NCBI GenBank assembly: GCA_020200195.1
Contig: JAIVJE010000297.1
Location: forward strand, 1-14,558
Direction of reading: 5' to 3'
Length of the DNA stretch: 14,558 bases
Source: Acidobacteriota bacterium
GTDB taxonomy: Bacteria; Acidobacteriota; Vicinamibacteria; Vicinamibacterales; 2-12-FULL-66-21
The notes below the pieces were generated by a model. It saw only the letters and a program-made list of their open reading frames with translations. It did no database searches and had not been told where the DNA came from. Positions 1-7,189 of the stretch are shown piece after piece (positions within the stretch are counted from its first letter, which is position 1; each line of letters begins with the position of its first letter). The position numbers and the translations under genes are program-made.

Positions 1-489
1 GTTGTAATAGGGCTGTTCCGCGTGGCCGCCTTGAGCGACGAAGTGTGGGCCACGGATTTTCGTCGGCGTGCTCTGCCAGATCACTTCCCGAATGTGGCGT
101 ACCTGTTCGCTCTTCGCCGCCGCGACCTCGAGCGCCGCGTCCAATTCCACTACCGCATCGCGCAATGCGCGCTCACCGATCGGCCGACGCTCCTCGTGCA
201 TGCGCTTGTGCTCAGCGAGGAGCCGCTGTTCCGCTGTGCGAATCTGCGGCGTGAGTTCCTCCTGCTCGATCATGAGGTCCTCAAACGCGCGCTTTTCCCG
301 CAGCGTCTGATTGCCGACCCCTGGGTACTCTGCGACTTTCTCCGTGATCTGCCGCGACCGAACGCGTAGCTCATTCAGTTCTCGCGTCGCCTGGTCGACC
401 GCGGCATCTGGAGCGGCGAGCACGTGACGGAGCTCGTCGAGCGATAGCGATTCCTTGGCGGTGCGCGTCTTCGTTATCGTGCTAGCCAT
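1..489 (-). CDS. Helical coiled-coil-like protein of the tail region, C-terminus cut by window edge
   Basis: The minus-strand frame is open from an ATG at 489 to the window edge, giving 163 codons without a stop. I do not recognise the family. The visible part is highly charged and mostly helical. A stretch around residues 30-125 is rich in Glu, Arg, Leu and Ala with heptad-like spacing, suggesting a coiled coil. The visible end becomes more aromatic and Gly/His-rich, so another domain may follow. The start overlaps the preceding gene by 16 nt, which fits translational coupling. Lying two genes below the tape measure, it could be a distal tail or tail-assembly protein, but that rests on position only. 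Confidence 0.65.
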   Translation of the reverse strand, partial: MASTITKTRTAKESLSLDELRHVLAAPDAAVDQATRELNELRVRSRQITEKVAEYPGVGNQTLREKRAFEDLMIEQEELTPQIRTAEQRLLAEHKRMHEERRPIGERALRDAVVELDAALEVAAAKSEQVRHIREVIWQSTPTKIRGPHFVAQGGHAEQPYYN

Positions 490-944
490 GCGTCGATCCC
501 CTCCTGTTGCGCTCTCATGGTTCGTTCTGCGTCGCTCAGCTTATCGAGCCTCTCGTCCAAGGTGGCAGGACGCAGATGGTCCTGGACTCGCTCAAGGGCC
601 CGGCGAATCGCTCCAGCGGCCGCGCGTCCGCCCTTTAGGCTGGATTCTGCCGCCGCACGCAGCGCCCGGTCGCGCTTGAAATCCGGGAGTTCGCCGCGTT
701 CGTACGCGCGGAGGTGCTCTGTGATGAAGTCGTCCCATCGCGCCAGCGCGATTTGGCTCCGACCGATCGCCTCCTGCGCCTGTGCGGCCGCTAGTGAGAC
801 CGCAAGCGGACGTTTAGGGAGGGTGTCAACAATGTCTCGCGCGATCGTCGCCGCACGTGCTGCCGCGCTCACAGATCGACGGGCGAGTTGGGCGATTCCC
901 TCTGGTGTCATTGTTTTGATAGTCCCTTCTCTTCGGTGGGGCAT
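474..944 (-). CDS. Small helical phage protein downstream of the tape measure
   Basis: This 156-aa protein is rich in Ala, Arg and Glu and looks all-helical, with no signal peptide or membrane segment. I do not recognise the family. The ATG at 944 shares one base with the tape-measure stop (TAATG), which decides the start. An alternative ATG at 911 (residue 12) is preceded by AAGGGAC at a rather long spacing. The ordered helical part covers about residues 12-150. Genes directly after the tape measure usually encode distal tail components, so a structural or assembly role is plausible but inferred only from position. The stop lies inside the next gene's start region. Confidence 0.7.
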   Translation of the reverse strand: MPHRREGTIKTMTPEGIAQLARRSVSAAARAATIARDIVDTLPKRPLAVSLAAAQAQEAIGRSQIALARWDDFITEHLRAYERGELPDFKRDRALRAAAESSLKGGRAAAGAIRRALERVQDHLRPATLDERLDKLSDAERTMRAQQEGIDAWLAR

Positions 945-3900
945 TACGCCACCAGCCCCGCGCGCTTCCCGCTCCGGATCATGCCTTCCCAGAGCGCCAT
1001 GCCGTCGAGTTCAATCGTCAGTCGCGTGTCCCCGTCAGACGCGTCCGCCTGCGACGACTCGCGCCGCTGCGGCGCGCGCTCCAGTCGGCCCGCGTTGAGG
1101 TCGGAGATGTTGCGCGTGCCGAGTGCCGCAGCGGCACGTCGATTGAGCACCGCTTCGCCCGTCTGGAGGATCGCCGGCACTTCATCGGGCAGCAGCCCGT
1201 TGTGCGCGATGATCGGGAACGGCAAGACGTTCGCCGTGCCCGCGTGGTAGGTCCGTGGCGGTGCGCTGAAATCCGGCAGGTCGTCGATGTCGAACTTCAC
1301 CGGGATGCGGACCTGACGTCGGCTCAGATCGTCGAGCGCGCCACCGACGCCGCGCGTCAGCGCGTTCGTCAGGCGATCGATCGCCGCCGTGACCTGATCG
1401 AATCCCTGCGTCATCGTCTTGGCGAACGTCATCCCCTCGACGTCGGCCTCGGTGAACTTTTTGCCAGCGTCATCGACCAGTAATCCAAGACGCGCCAGGT
1501 CCGCCAAGACAGGCTTCATCGCGCTGGGGATTTCCGTCCCGGAGCGGATCGCGGCCTGCACCAATTTCGAGTACTGGTCCGACTGCTTTTCGAGGACCGT
1601 GGTGTAGTCGACGCCGATCATCTTCAGGATCTGCGTCTTCTCGAACAGCGCATCGAACTGTTGCGCGAGCTGTGCGTTGCGGTACTTCTCGCCCGCGTCC
1701 TCCCACGTCAGCCCGTATTCCTGCAGGACCTCCTTCGCCCGTGAGAGTCGTTCATCCTGCAGCCCGAGCGCGGCGTTGACCGCGTCAATCGCAGCTTTCG
1801 CCTGTTCGGGGTTGTTGCGGCCGACGCCCTGCGTCAGACGGATCCAGAGCTGCTCGCCGGCGGCGCCGAGCGTGAGGAGCTTGTCGTGCAGCGCATCGAA
1901 ACCACCGAAGTTCGCGGCGAAGTCCTTCACGAGATCGCGCCCGCGGTTACCGAAGATCCCGTCCAGGAACTCGGTCACCTTCCCGAGGAGTGGCCCCAGG
2001 AGCGATCCCACAAACGGCAGCACGGCTTTCGCGGCGCCCCCGAGCCATCCACTCAGTGCGGCCGCGGCGCCGTCCTTGGCCGTCGTGAGGGACTTCGACA
2101 GGCTGGTCATGAGCTCCGTTCCGATGAAGCTGCCAGCGGCCGCTATCGGGTTGCCGCCGCCCTGGAAGGCACCGATCAGCGACTGTGCGAGTCCCTGCCC
2201 GAAGGTCGCCATTTTCTCGTCCCACGTTTTGATCACGGGGTCCGTTAGAGACGTGCCGATCTTGCTACCCGTTTTCGCGGCGTCCAGGTACAGCTGGTCC
2301 TTCTGCGCGTCGGTGAGGACGATCGGCTTCAAGGGCTGGAAGAGATTGCCCATCTTCGGCAGGTAGTCGATCTGGTCGACCCCAGTCATCTGCTCGTTGA
2401 TGTTCATTGCGGCCGCGCTCTTGACCCACTCCTCGCTCGATGTTTTCGGCAGCGCGATCACCTTCTCCATCGTGAGCGTGAGCGCTTTCGCCTCGCCATG
2501 TACTTTCTTGATCGAGCCGAGGCCGGCCGCTTGCAACGACCCGAACTTCCGTTCCACCGCGTCGAGCGCGGTCACCAGCTCCTGCCGCAACGCGGTGTCG
2601 CTGAGAATCTTGGCTTCTGACCCGGGCTCTTTCAGCGCGGTCGCCCACAGTTTGGCCTGCTTGACGATGTCGACGCCGTTCACGCGGTCGTTCAGGGTTT
2701 TCAGTTGGTCCGCGAGAGCTTTAGCCGCCTGGACCGCTTGCTTGTCAGCGTCAGCCGCGAAGAGGGTTTTGTCAGCGCGCTCCACCTGCGCCTTCGCGTT
2801 GCCCGTCAGCGCGGCGGTGGTTTGCTCCACGCCGGCGACGGCGCCCGGTGCGGCAACCGACACGGTCTTCAGTCCTTCCGCGGCCGCCCTTGTGCCCTCG
2901 CTGAGTCCAAGCCATCGCCGGAGCCAGGTGTCATCGTCTTTCTTCGTCAGCGTCTCGATGAAATTGCCTTCCTTCCACGCCGCCCAGAGGTTCCGGATGC
3001 CTTCGATCGCTTTCGGCAGCGCGAGCGCCAGGCCGCCGATCGCCGCAGCGGCCAGCCCGATCGGTCCTGTGAGCACCGTGACGGCACCGGAGAGCAATCC
3101 GGCGCCGGTTGTGCCGGCCGCAAACCAGGGGACGATCGCCGCGACGGACGTCGTGAGCGATCCGAGGATTACGAGTACAGGGCCGATCGCGGCAACCAGG
3201 GCGCCCATCCCCAGCAGGATCGTCTGCATGGTCGGACTCAGATTCGCGAACTTCTCAGCGAGTGTTGCGACCCATCCTGCAACGGTGGTGAACGCCGGCA
3301 TAAGCCGCTCGAGCGCCTCGATCATGCGCGTGCCGATCGGCTCGAGCGCCAACGTCGCCTGCGTCTTCAGGAGGGTGAGCTTTTCCTTGAATCCATCCGT
3401 GGCGCCGGCGGCGCGGTTGATCGTCTCGGGTCCGCTCTTCAGCGTGGTCAGGAGGCCGTCGATTTCGAACCGGCCTTCGAGGATCGCCGCCGCCATGTCG
3501 GGCCCGGCCTTCCGGCCGAAGATCTCCATCGCAGTCGCCGTCGCGGCAGACCCAGGAGCCAGCTCTTTGATTTTTGCGATCGTCGCGTCAAGGCCAGCGC
3601 GTAGTGGAACGTTCTCGGCTGCGAACTTCCCGATCGCGATGCGCAGCGATCCGAGCACGAGCTCGGTGTTGACGCCTTCCTGATGCCATTTGCCCATCAG
3701 CGCGGCGCTCTCTTCGAACGAGAACCCCATCTGACGCAGCGGCGCGCCGAACTGCACGAGCTTTTCCGTCAGCGCGCTGAAGCCGGCCCCGGTCGTCTGT
3801 GATGTACGGAACAGGAAATCCAGCGAGCCCGCCTGGTCCTTTGTTGCAATAGACCAATCGCCGAACAACCGCGCAGCGCCGGTGACGTTGGTCGAGAGGT

Positions 3901-4324
3901 CCGTGCCGGTCAGCCTGGAGACGTTCAGCAGCTGCGTGCTGAGTCCCTCGAGCGCGCTCCCGGTGGCTCCGGTGGCCTGGTGGACCTTGCCGACGGCGTC
4001 AGCGGCCTGCTGGAGCGACACGGGCACCGTGCTCGCCACACTCTTGAACGATCCCTCGAGCGACGCGAGACTCTCGCCGGTCTTACCCGTAGTCGATCGG
4101 ATCGTATCGAGCGCGTCGTCGACCTGGAGGGCTGCTGCGATTGCCGCGCCGCCGACGGCGACGAGCGGGAGGGTGAGCGCGGACGTGAGGCCGGCGCCAA
4201 CCGATTTCATCTGTCCGCCCATTTTCGTGAGCGTCTTTTCGGTCTGCTCCATGCCACGCGTGAGCGAGTCGTGATCCCACAGCGTTTTTATTCCGATGTT
4301 GAGGGTCGCGATTGCGCCCGTCAC
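944..4324 (-). CDS. Phage tail tape measure protein
   Basis: At 1126 aa this is the longest gene in the window. Tape measure proteins set tail length, are packed inside the tail tube and take part in DNA entry. The N-terminus (residues 1-160) resembles the TP901-type core: a helical charged start, a hydrophobic helix near 48-67, then a repetitive Ser/Thr/Ala/Gly-rich section (LQQAADAVGKVHQATG near 104). Hydrophobic segments lie around 365-440 and 758-785, as expected for tape measures that contact membrane. Residues 1026-1065 contain DEVPAILQTGEAVLN, a C-terminal motif typical of siphovirus tape measures. Translation starts at a GTG overlapping the gp10-like stop (GTGA). No slippery chaperone pair precedes it, which is unusual. 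Confidence 0.95.
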   Translation of the reverse strand: MTGAIATLNIGIKTLWDHDSLTRGMEQTEKTLTKMGGQMKSVGAGLTSALTLPLVAVGGAAIAAALQVDDALDTIRSTTGKTGESLASLEGSFKSVASTVPVSLQQAADAVGKVHQATGATGSALEGLSTQLLNVSRLTGTDLSTNVTGAARLFGDWSIATKDQAGSLDFLFRTSQTTGAGFSALTEKLVQFGAPLRQMGFSFEESAALMGKWHQEGVNTELVLGSLRIAIGKFAAENVPLRAGLDATIAKIKELAPGSAATATAMEIFGRKAGPDMAAAILEGRFEIDGLLTTLKSGPETINRAAGATDGFKEKLTLLKTQATLALEPIGTRMIEALERLMPAFTTVAGWVATLAEKFANLSPTMQTILLGMGALVAAIGPVLVILGSLTTSVAAIVPWFAAGTTGAGLLSGAVTVLTGPIGLAAAAIGGLALALPKAIEGIRNLWAAWKEGNFIETLTKKDDDTWLRRWLGLSEGTRAAAEGLKTVSVAAPGAVAGVEQTTAALTGNAKAQVERADKTLFAADADKQAVQAAKALADQLKTLNDRVNGVDIVKQAKLWATALKEPGSEAKILSDTALRQELVTALDAVERKFGSLQAAGLGSIKKVHGEAKALTLTMEKVIALPKTSSEEWVKSAAAMNINEQMTGVDQIDYLPKMGNLFQPLKPIVLTDAQKDQLYLDAAKTGSKIGTSLTDPVIKTWDEKMATFGQGLAQSLIGAFQGGGNPIAAAGSFIGTELMTSLSKSLTTAKDGAAAALSGWLGGAAKAVLPFVGSLLGPLLGKVTEFLDGIFGNRGRDLVKDFAANFGGFDALHDKLLTLGAAGEQLWIRLTQGVGRNNPEQAKAAIDAVNAALGLQDERLSRAKEVLQEYGLTWEDAGEKYRNAQLAQQFDALFEKTQILKMIGVDYTTVLEKQSDQYSKLVQAAIRSGTEIPSAMKPVLADLARLGLLVDDAGKKFTEADVEGMTFAKTMTQGFDQVTAAIDRLTNALTRGVGGALDDLSRRQVRIPVKFDIDDLPDFSAPPRTYHAGTANVLPFPIIAHNGLLPDEVPAILQTGEAVLNRRAAAALGTRNISDLNAGRLERAPQRRESSQADASDGDTRLTIELDGMALWEGMIRSGKRAGLVA

Positions 4325-4692
4325 TGGCTCATCTCCTCTTCGATCGTCTTCCCGGCGGCCACCATGCGCGCGACATGCGGCTGCTGCTCAGCGGCTGCGG
4401 CAGGCCCCATGAACGGATGCGCCCCGTGTCGCACGGTTCCGAATTCCAGGAACGCGCCGTAGAATCCGCGCGTCGTCACGCCGACGTTGACCGCCCCATC
4501 CTCACCGGCCACCGCGACGATCTCCCCTTGCAAAACCCCGCGGCGCTTCGGCACGTTCGCGCGCGCCGTCGAGACCACGCGGTCGCCGGTAGCGGTGTTC
4601 ACGGTTCCGGCGTGACGACGCACAACGTCCGGCAGCTTGCGCACCGCCGCGCGCAGCTGGTCGAGCCCGTCGATGCGTACGTCGTTTGCCAT
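4321..4692 (-). CDS. HK97 gp10-like head-tail connector or tail-completion protein
   Basis: The 123-aa protein has the hallmarks of the HK97 gp10 family, which acts at the head-tail junction or tail terminator. It opens with a short strand (VRIDGLDQLRAAVRKLPDVV), followed by helices. The middle carries the 'A.AN.P.R.G.L' stretch (residues about 46-56), and the later part contains the family-typical YGAFLEFGTVRH..HPFMGPA (residues about 80-98). Length matches the family's usual 110-150 aa. It starts at an ATG overlapping the upstream stop (TAATG) and ends by overlapping the tape-measure GTG, so the three genes are probably translated as a coupled unit. Usually such a gene sits between the capsid genes and the major tail protein; here it directly precedes the tape measure. 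Confidence 0.85.
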   Translation of the reverse strand: MANDVRIDGLDQLRAAVRKLPDVVRRHAGTVNTATGDRVVSTARANVPKRRGVLQGEIVAVAGEDGAVNVGVTTRGFYGAFLEFGTVRHGAHPFMGPAAAAEQQPHVARMVAAGKTIEEEMSQ

Positions 4693-4928
4693 TACCCCTC
4701 GGTCTCTGCGTCCAGCTTCTCGAGGTACTCGGCCTGGCGTTTCAGTTCCGCTCGACCTTTCGCCACTTCGCCTTCAAACGCGGCGATCTCGGCCTCCGAA
4801 AGGGACCCCGTCTTCAACCGAGGAAGGATCGTCGTCTCAATCGACTCCGTGATGCCGAGGACCTGCTCGAGCATCGAGACGGCCGCCCCGCGCCAAATAT
4901 CCCGCTGCTGTTCCAGTGTGTAGGCCAT
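4692..4928 (-). CDS. Small helical protein at the head of the tail operon
   Basis: This 78-aa acidic, all-helical protein has alternating hydrophobic and charged residues (SIETTILPRLKTG, then a Glu/Lys/Leu-rich coiled-coil-like end). The start is well supported: GGAGGAG lies 3 nt before the ATG at 4928. It is the first gene after the 132-bp gap below the HNH gene, and its stop overlaps the gp10-like ATG as TAATG, so it likely heads the tail transcript. I do not recognise the family. A head-tail or tail-assembly accessory role is possible from position, but nothing in the sequence proves it. Confidence 0.75.
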   Translation of the reverse strand: MAYTLEQQRDIWRGAAVSMLEQVLGITESIETTILPRLKTGSLSEAEIAAFEGEVAKGRAELKRQAEYLEKLDAETEG

Positions 4929-5060
4929 GTACTCCTCCGGTCCGAAACCGACGCGTTTGAAAACCCCGGGTTGAAAACCTTTGAAAAACAGAATCTCTCG
5001 CTACGAGCGGGGACCGGTTTTCCTAAGCAGATCGGCGACTTTGCCATCCCCCCCCGGGGG
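4929..5060. repeat. Repeat-rich intergenic gap between HNH and tail genes (candidate packaging or control region)
   Basis: TTGAAAACC occurs at 4957-4965 and 4971-4979, with a near copy TTGAAAAAC at 4981-4989. An inverted partner GGTTTTC lies at 5016-5022 and could pair with GAAAACC. At the HNH end there is a run of eight C then five G (5048-5060), followed by the inverted repeat GTCAC-A-GTGAC (5060-5070), which overlaps the HNH stop. I see no good sigma70 promoter and no Rho-independent terminator (no T-run). In HK97-type phages cohesive-end sites often lie close to HNH and terminase genes, so a packaging site is one possible reading. An operator or promoter region for the tail operon is the other. 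Confidence 0.45.
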
Positions 5061-5450
5061 TCACAGTGACGCTGCGTTCCGCCGCTGATACCGTTCGCCC
5101 TGAGACTTCACACCGTGGCAACGGTCGCACGCCGAACCGTGGTTTCCCGGATCCCACATCAAGCCTGAATCCCCGCGATGCGGCCGCGCATGATCGACAA
5201 TCCTTGCCGCGGTGAGCCGTCCTTCGCGCACACAGATGGAGTGCTCGCGGAACCGGCCGTCGCCACACCACGGATTCCGCCGCAGAAAATCGCGCGCGTA
5301 CACTCTCCAGCGGCTGGAATAACCGCGTTCTGCCGCCGGCCGACGCACCTGGCGCTCGTGTACGGCCGCGTGCTGTTCGCATCGTCCGCGTTGAACCGCA
5401 AGGTTCGGACAGCGTGGAACCGCGCACGGTCGCCGCGGCCGTAGCGGCAT
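5061..5450 (-). CDS. HNH endonuclease, phage packaging type
   Basis: This 129-aa protein matches small phage HNH nucleases such as those linked to HK97-type terminases. They are metal-dependent DNases that stimulate terminase cutting. An N-terminal cysteine cluster (C9, C14, C24, H27) may bind zinc. The HNH core shows IVDHARPHRGD (D86, H87, H91), then N103, C108, C111 and H112, with C62 and C73 probably completing the structural zinc site. The ATG at 5450 follows the upstream RHH stop directly (TAAATG). HNH genes of this type usually sit beside TerS and TerL; here TerS is nearby upstream but no TerL follows. All core residues I expect are present, so activity is likely. Confidence 0.9.
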   Translation of the reverse strand: MPLRPRRPCAVPRCPNLAVQRGRCEQHAAVHERQVRRPAAERGYSSRWRVYARDFLRRNPWCGDGRFREHSICVREGRLTAARIVDHARPHRGDSGLMWDPGNHGSACDRCHGVKSQGERYQRRNAASL

Positions 5451-5627
5451 TTACCGGTTCTCGATTGCGAGCTCGCCGCTCAGCGCATCACGCAAGATCC
5501 GGCGGACGACGGTGGCCTCGGTTTCCCCTTCGCTCCGCGCGCGGCGCTTCAGCGCCTCGACGATCCGATACGGTACGCGGGTGCCGAGTTGAACTCTGCG
5601 ATCTTCGACGTTGGTGCCGTGAAACAC
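5451..5627 (-). CDS. Ribbon-helix-helix (CopG/Arc-type) DNA-binding protein between TerS and HNH
   Basis: The 58-aa reading starts at a GTG at 5627 preceded by AAGGAGG with 8-nt spacing. It has a ribbon-helix-helix pattern: a basic strand (RRVQLGTRVPYRI), helix A (VEALKRRARSEGE), and helix B (ATVVRRILRDALSG). Such proteins dimerise and repress promoters. A longer reading starts at the ATG at 5732, overlapping the TerS stop as ATGA (93 aa). Its extra N-terminal residues do not look like a conserved domain, and the 8-bp inverted repeat at 5650-5687 lies inside them, so I prefer the shorter start. The gene ends immediately before the HNH ATG. It may repress its own operon. A role in packaging control is only a positional guess. 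Confidence 0.75.
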   Translation of the reverse strand: MFHGTNVEDRRVQLGTRVPYRIVEALKRRARSEGETEATVVRRILRDALSGELAIENR

Positions 5628-5649
5628 TGGGTCTGCCTCCTTCAAGAGT

Positions 5650-5687
5650 GGTAACACTCGCTTTTTCCAGAGTAACGATGTGTTACC
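5650..5687. promoter_or_regulatory. Inverted repeat GGTAACAC...GTGTTACC upstream of an RHH gene
   Basis: A perfect 8-bp inverted repeat has arms at 5650-5657 and 5680-5687, whose centres are 30 bp apart, about three helical turns. The left arm is also inside a smaller repeat GAGTG-GTAA-CACTC (5646-5659). It lies just upstream of the strong Shine-Dalgarno and GTG at 5627. This placement suits an operator for the RHH protein, or an RNA hairpin in the leader. I see no convincing sigma70 -35/-10 pair here. Confidence 0.5.
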
Positions 5688-5700
5688 GCTTTGTCTCGTG

Positions 5701-5716
5701 CGGTGTACGTACACCG
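5701..5716. promoter_or_regulatory. 16-bp perfect palindrome centred on TGTACGTACA, downstream end of TerS
   Basis: CGGTGTACGTACACCG is a perfect 16-bp palindrome, 12 bp beyond the TerS stop codon. Its 10-bp centre TGTACGTACA occurs again at 6265-6274, on the other side of the TerS gene. I found no third copy in the window. Likely a protein-binding site (regulator or packaging factor). Confidence 0.5.
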
Positions 5717-5728
5717 TCGACCCCAGAC

Positions 5729-6259
5729 TCATTTGCTGCGCGGCCTCTGCTTCTGAAACGCAGTGAACGCGTCCGTCTCTGCCGGCTTGTCGAACAGCTT
5801 TACCCGTCCGCGCGCCGCCGGCGTCAATCCGAACTCCACCAGGAATGTGCGCAGCGCCATGCGTCCCTGTCGCACCTGCGTCGTGTAGCGCGCCTCGAGC
5901 TGCCGGAGCTTCGTGATCTCCTGGAAGCACTGCACGAGCTCGGCGCCTTCCAACCCCGCAAGGTTCTGCTCGAGGATTTCGATCGACGCTGCGGTTTCCG
6001 CCTGCGTCTGCTCGATCGCTTCGGTTTCGGCGAACAACCGGCAGTACTGGTAGAGCGCGGCGTCGTCGACGACCGACAGCGAGCCGGACTTCGACAACCG
6101 GTCGATCATGCGCTGCCACTCATCCAGCGCCGCACCGGTCAATTCCTTCGGTGAAGTGGGGATCCCCTTCGGCGGGTCCGGGTTGCGGTGGGAATGGCGA
6201 TCCCGACGGAACGTGCCGGCCACTTCATGCTCACGACGTGTCTTTGGAGGTCTAGCCAT
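5729..6259 (-). CDS. terS: Terminase small subunit, P27 family
   Basis: The 176-aa protein fits the P27 family of small terminase subunits, which recognise phage DNA and deliver it to the large subunit for packaging. Visible signs are the MARPPK start, the Pro-rich PDPPKGIPTSP segment (residues about 28-38), then the helical ALDEWQRMIDRLSKSGSLS..DDAALYQYC block (about 44-72) and the C-terminal FLVEFGLTPAARGRVKLF (about 138-155), typical of the family. Length is usual. The ATG at 6259 has no clear Shine-Dalgarno but overlaps the stop of a 28-codon ORF by 8 nt, so it may depend on coupling. The stop overlaps an in-frame ATG (ATGA). A TerL gene normally follows; here RHH and HNH genes follow instead. 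Confidence 0.9.
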   Translation of the reverse strand: MARPPKTRREHEVAGTFRRDRHSHRNPDPPKGIPTSPKELTGAALDEWQRMIDRLSKSGSLSVVDDAALYQYCRLFAETEAIEQTQAETAASIEILEQNLAGLEGAELVQCFQEITKLRQLEARYTTQVRQGRMALRTFLVEFGLTPAARGRVKLFDKPAETDAFTAFQKQRPRSK

Positions 6260-6338
6260 GACGATGTACGTACATTTCCCCCGAGCGTTTCCCGTAATGA
6301 CTGCGCAAGAAGTTGCTTCCGCAGGAGTAGTCGAGCAT
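6252..6338 (-). CDS. Possible 28-aa ORF leading into TerS
   Basis: A short ATG-initiated frame starts 5 nt after the RHH stop and ends in a TAG overlapping the TerS ATG (ATGGCTAG). TerS lacks its own Shine-Dalgarno, so this frame could deliver ribosomes to it. The product (MLDYSCGSNFLRSH...) resembles nothing I know, and the ORF contains the palindrome at 6264-6275. It may equally be a non-coding spacer. Confidence 0.3.
   Translation of the reverse strand: MLDYSCGSNFLRSHYGKRSGEMYVHRHG
6264..6275. promoter_or_regulatory. 12-bp palindrome ATGTACGTACAT just upstream of TerS
   Basis: A perfect 12-bp palindrome lies 4 bp upstream of the TerS ATG and shares TGTACGTACA with the 16-bp palindrome at 5701-5716. 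The two centres are about 561 bp apart, bracketing the gene. It is placed where a repressor could block transcription or translation of TerS, or where a packaging protein could bind. Confidence 0.5.
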
Positions 6339-6343
6339 GTCGC

Positions 6344-6709
6344 CTAGAGTTCTCTTTCCCCCCCGGGGTCGGGGGTGTTCTTCTGCTCGAGGCGGTGGAG
6401 ATGCGTGCGCGCCAACTGCGCCGTCTTCGGATCGAGCTGCATGATGATCTTGTCGTAGCTTCGACGTCCTGCTGCACTCGATCGACGATCGCGAACAATC
6501 GGCTCTTGACGCTGGCGTCGATCTTCGGCAGTTTCGTGGACGAGCGCGCTGAGTGCTTCGCGCACGATCGCGCTGATGCTCGCTTTCCCCGTGCTGGTCG
6601 CGAACGCCGCACTCGCCTCGAGTAGGTCTCGCTCTTCTTCGGGAGACAGCCACAACGTGATCCGTCTGCCGAGGCGTTGCGGTCCTGTGGAGGAATGCTC
6701 AAACGTCAA
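6344..6709 (-). CDS. Ribbon-helix-helix protein with a basic C-terminal extension
   Basis: The RHH core occupies about residues 13-58 in the 121-aa reading: strand RRITLWLSPEEE, then helices RDLLEASAAFA and SISAIVREALSALVHE. A basic stretch (RRQRQEP...RRSS) and a second helical part (YDKIIMQLDPKTAQLARTHL) follow, longer than a bare CopG-type protein. The start is uncertain. I chose TTG at 6709, overlapping the upstream gene's end by 11 nt. ATG at 6778 would give 144 aa but overlap that gene by 80 nt with no Shine-Dalgarno. The gene lies two genes below the ATPase and directly above the TerS leader, so it may regulate the packaging transcript. The C-terminus is encoded across a C7G4 run. Confidence 0.7.
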   Translation of the reverse strand: MTFEHSSTGPQRLGRRITLWLSPEEERDLLEASAAFATSTGKASISAIVREALSALVHETAEDRRQRQEPIVRDRRSSAAGRRSYDKIIMQLDPKTAQLARTHLHRLEQKNTPDPGGEREL

Positions 6710-7031
6710 TATAGCCAGCCAGGCGTTGGTCTGCGATGAACTGCTGATCCCATTGAGCTTCTTGCGCTCGATCAACATCGGCGATTGTCGGCAAGATTGG
6801 AAGTCTTACGGATATCGCTTCGAGCCAAGCCGCGTGCGCTCTGTGACGCTCAGCGTAGTCAGAGATGCGCGTTTGTAGGTCTGCCGAAGAGAGGCATCGC
6901 CGGCAAATGGTGTCCGCGAGTTCCTCCCCGTCCACGGTCACGAATGCATTGACGCCGCGGTCACCAAACCCGCCGCAGAAGACGCAGCTCCGGCGCACGC
7001 CGGTGTGTTTAAGCTGAATCGTCACGCTCAT
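6699..7031 (-). CDS. Small zinc-finger-like protein with two CxxC motifs
   Basis: This 110-aa protein has C16-x2-C19 and C43-x2-C46, spaced as in a zinc-binding treble-clef or zinc-ribbon fold (SCVFCGG and TICRRC). A helical tail from about residue 50 (DLQTRISDYAERHRAHAAWLEA) ends in an acidic segment. The start at 7031 is supported by GGAGG 9 nt upstream. I do not recognise the family; a nucleic-acid-binding or adaptor role is typical of such small phage zinc proteins. It is the first well-supported gene below the ATPase and overlaps the following RHH gene. Confidence 0.75.
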   Translation of the reverse strand: MSVTIQLKHTGVRRSCVFCGGFGDRGVNAFVTVDGEELADTICRRCLSSADLQTRISDYAERHRAHAAWLEAISVRLPILPTIADVDRAQEAQWDQQFIADQRLAGYIDV

Positions 7032-7087
7032 TGCCGTTTACCTCCGTTTCGTGGTTCCGTCCCGTGGCCGAGCTGTGGACATTGCCT

Positions 7088-7189
7088 TCACGACGTCCTC
7101 GCGCGGGCGGCCGCTTTGAGGTCGCCTTCATTCGGTCCGCGAACTGAATGCCCAGAAATGTCAGAACCCACACTGTCCAAATTCGCCAT
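7088..7189 (-). CDS. Possible 33-aa ORF after the ATPase gene
   Basis: An ATG directly abuts the ATPase stop (TAAATG) and opens a 33-codon frame ending in TGA. The product (MANLDSVGSDISGHSVRG...) is polar and not clearly folded. The adjoining stop and start would permit reinitiation. There is no similarity I can recognise, and it may be only part of the 158-bp gap between the ATPase and the zinc-finger gene. Confidence 0.3.
   Translation of the reverse strand: MANLDSVGSDISGHSVRGPNEGDLKAAARARTS

Noticed and set aside
2397..3683. Long plus-strand frame opposite the tape measure
   Set aside because: Ser/Arg/Ala-rich shadow of the tape measure in GC-rich DNA; no domain, and the minus frame has clear tape-measure motifs.
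4321..4928. Tail chaperone pair with a -1 frameshift before the tape measure
   Set aside because: The upstream gene is gp10-like and there is no slippery site or overlapping second frame.
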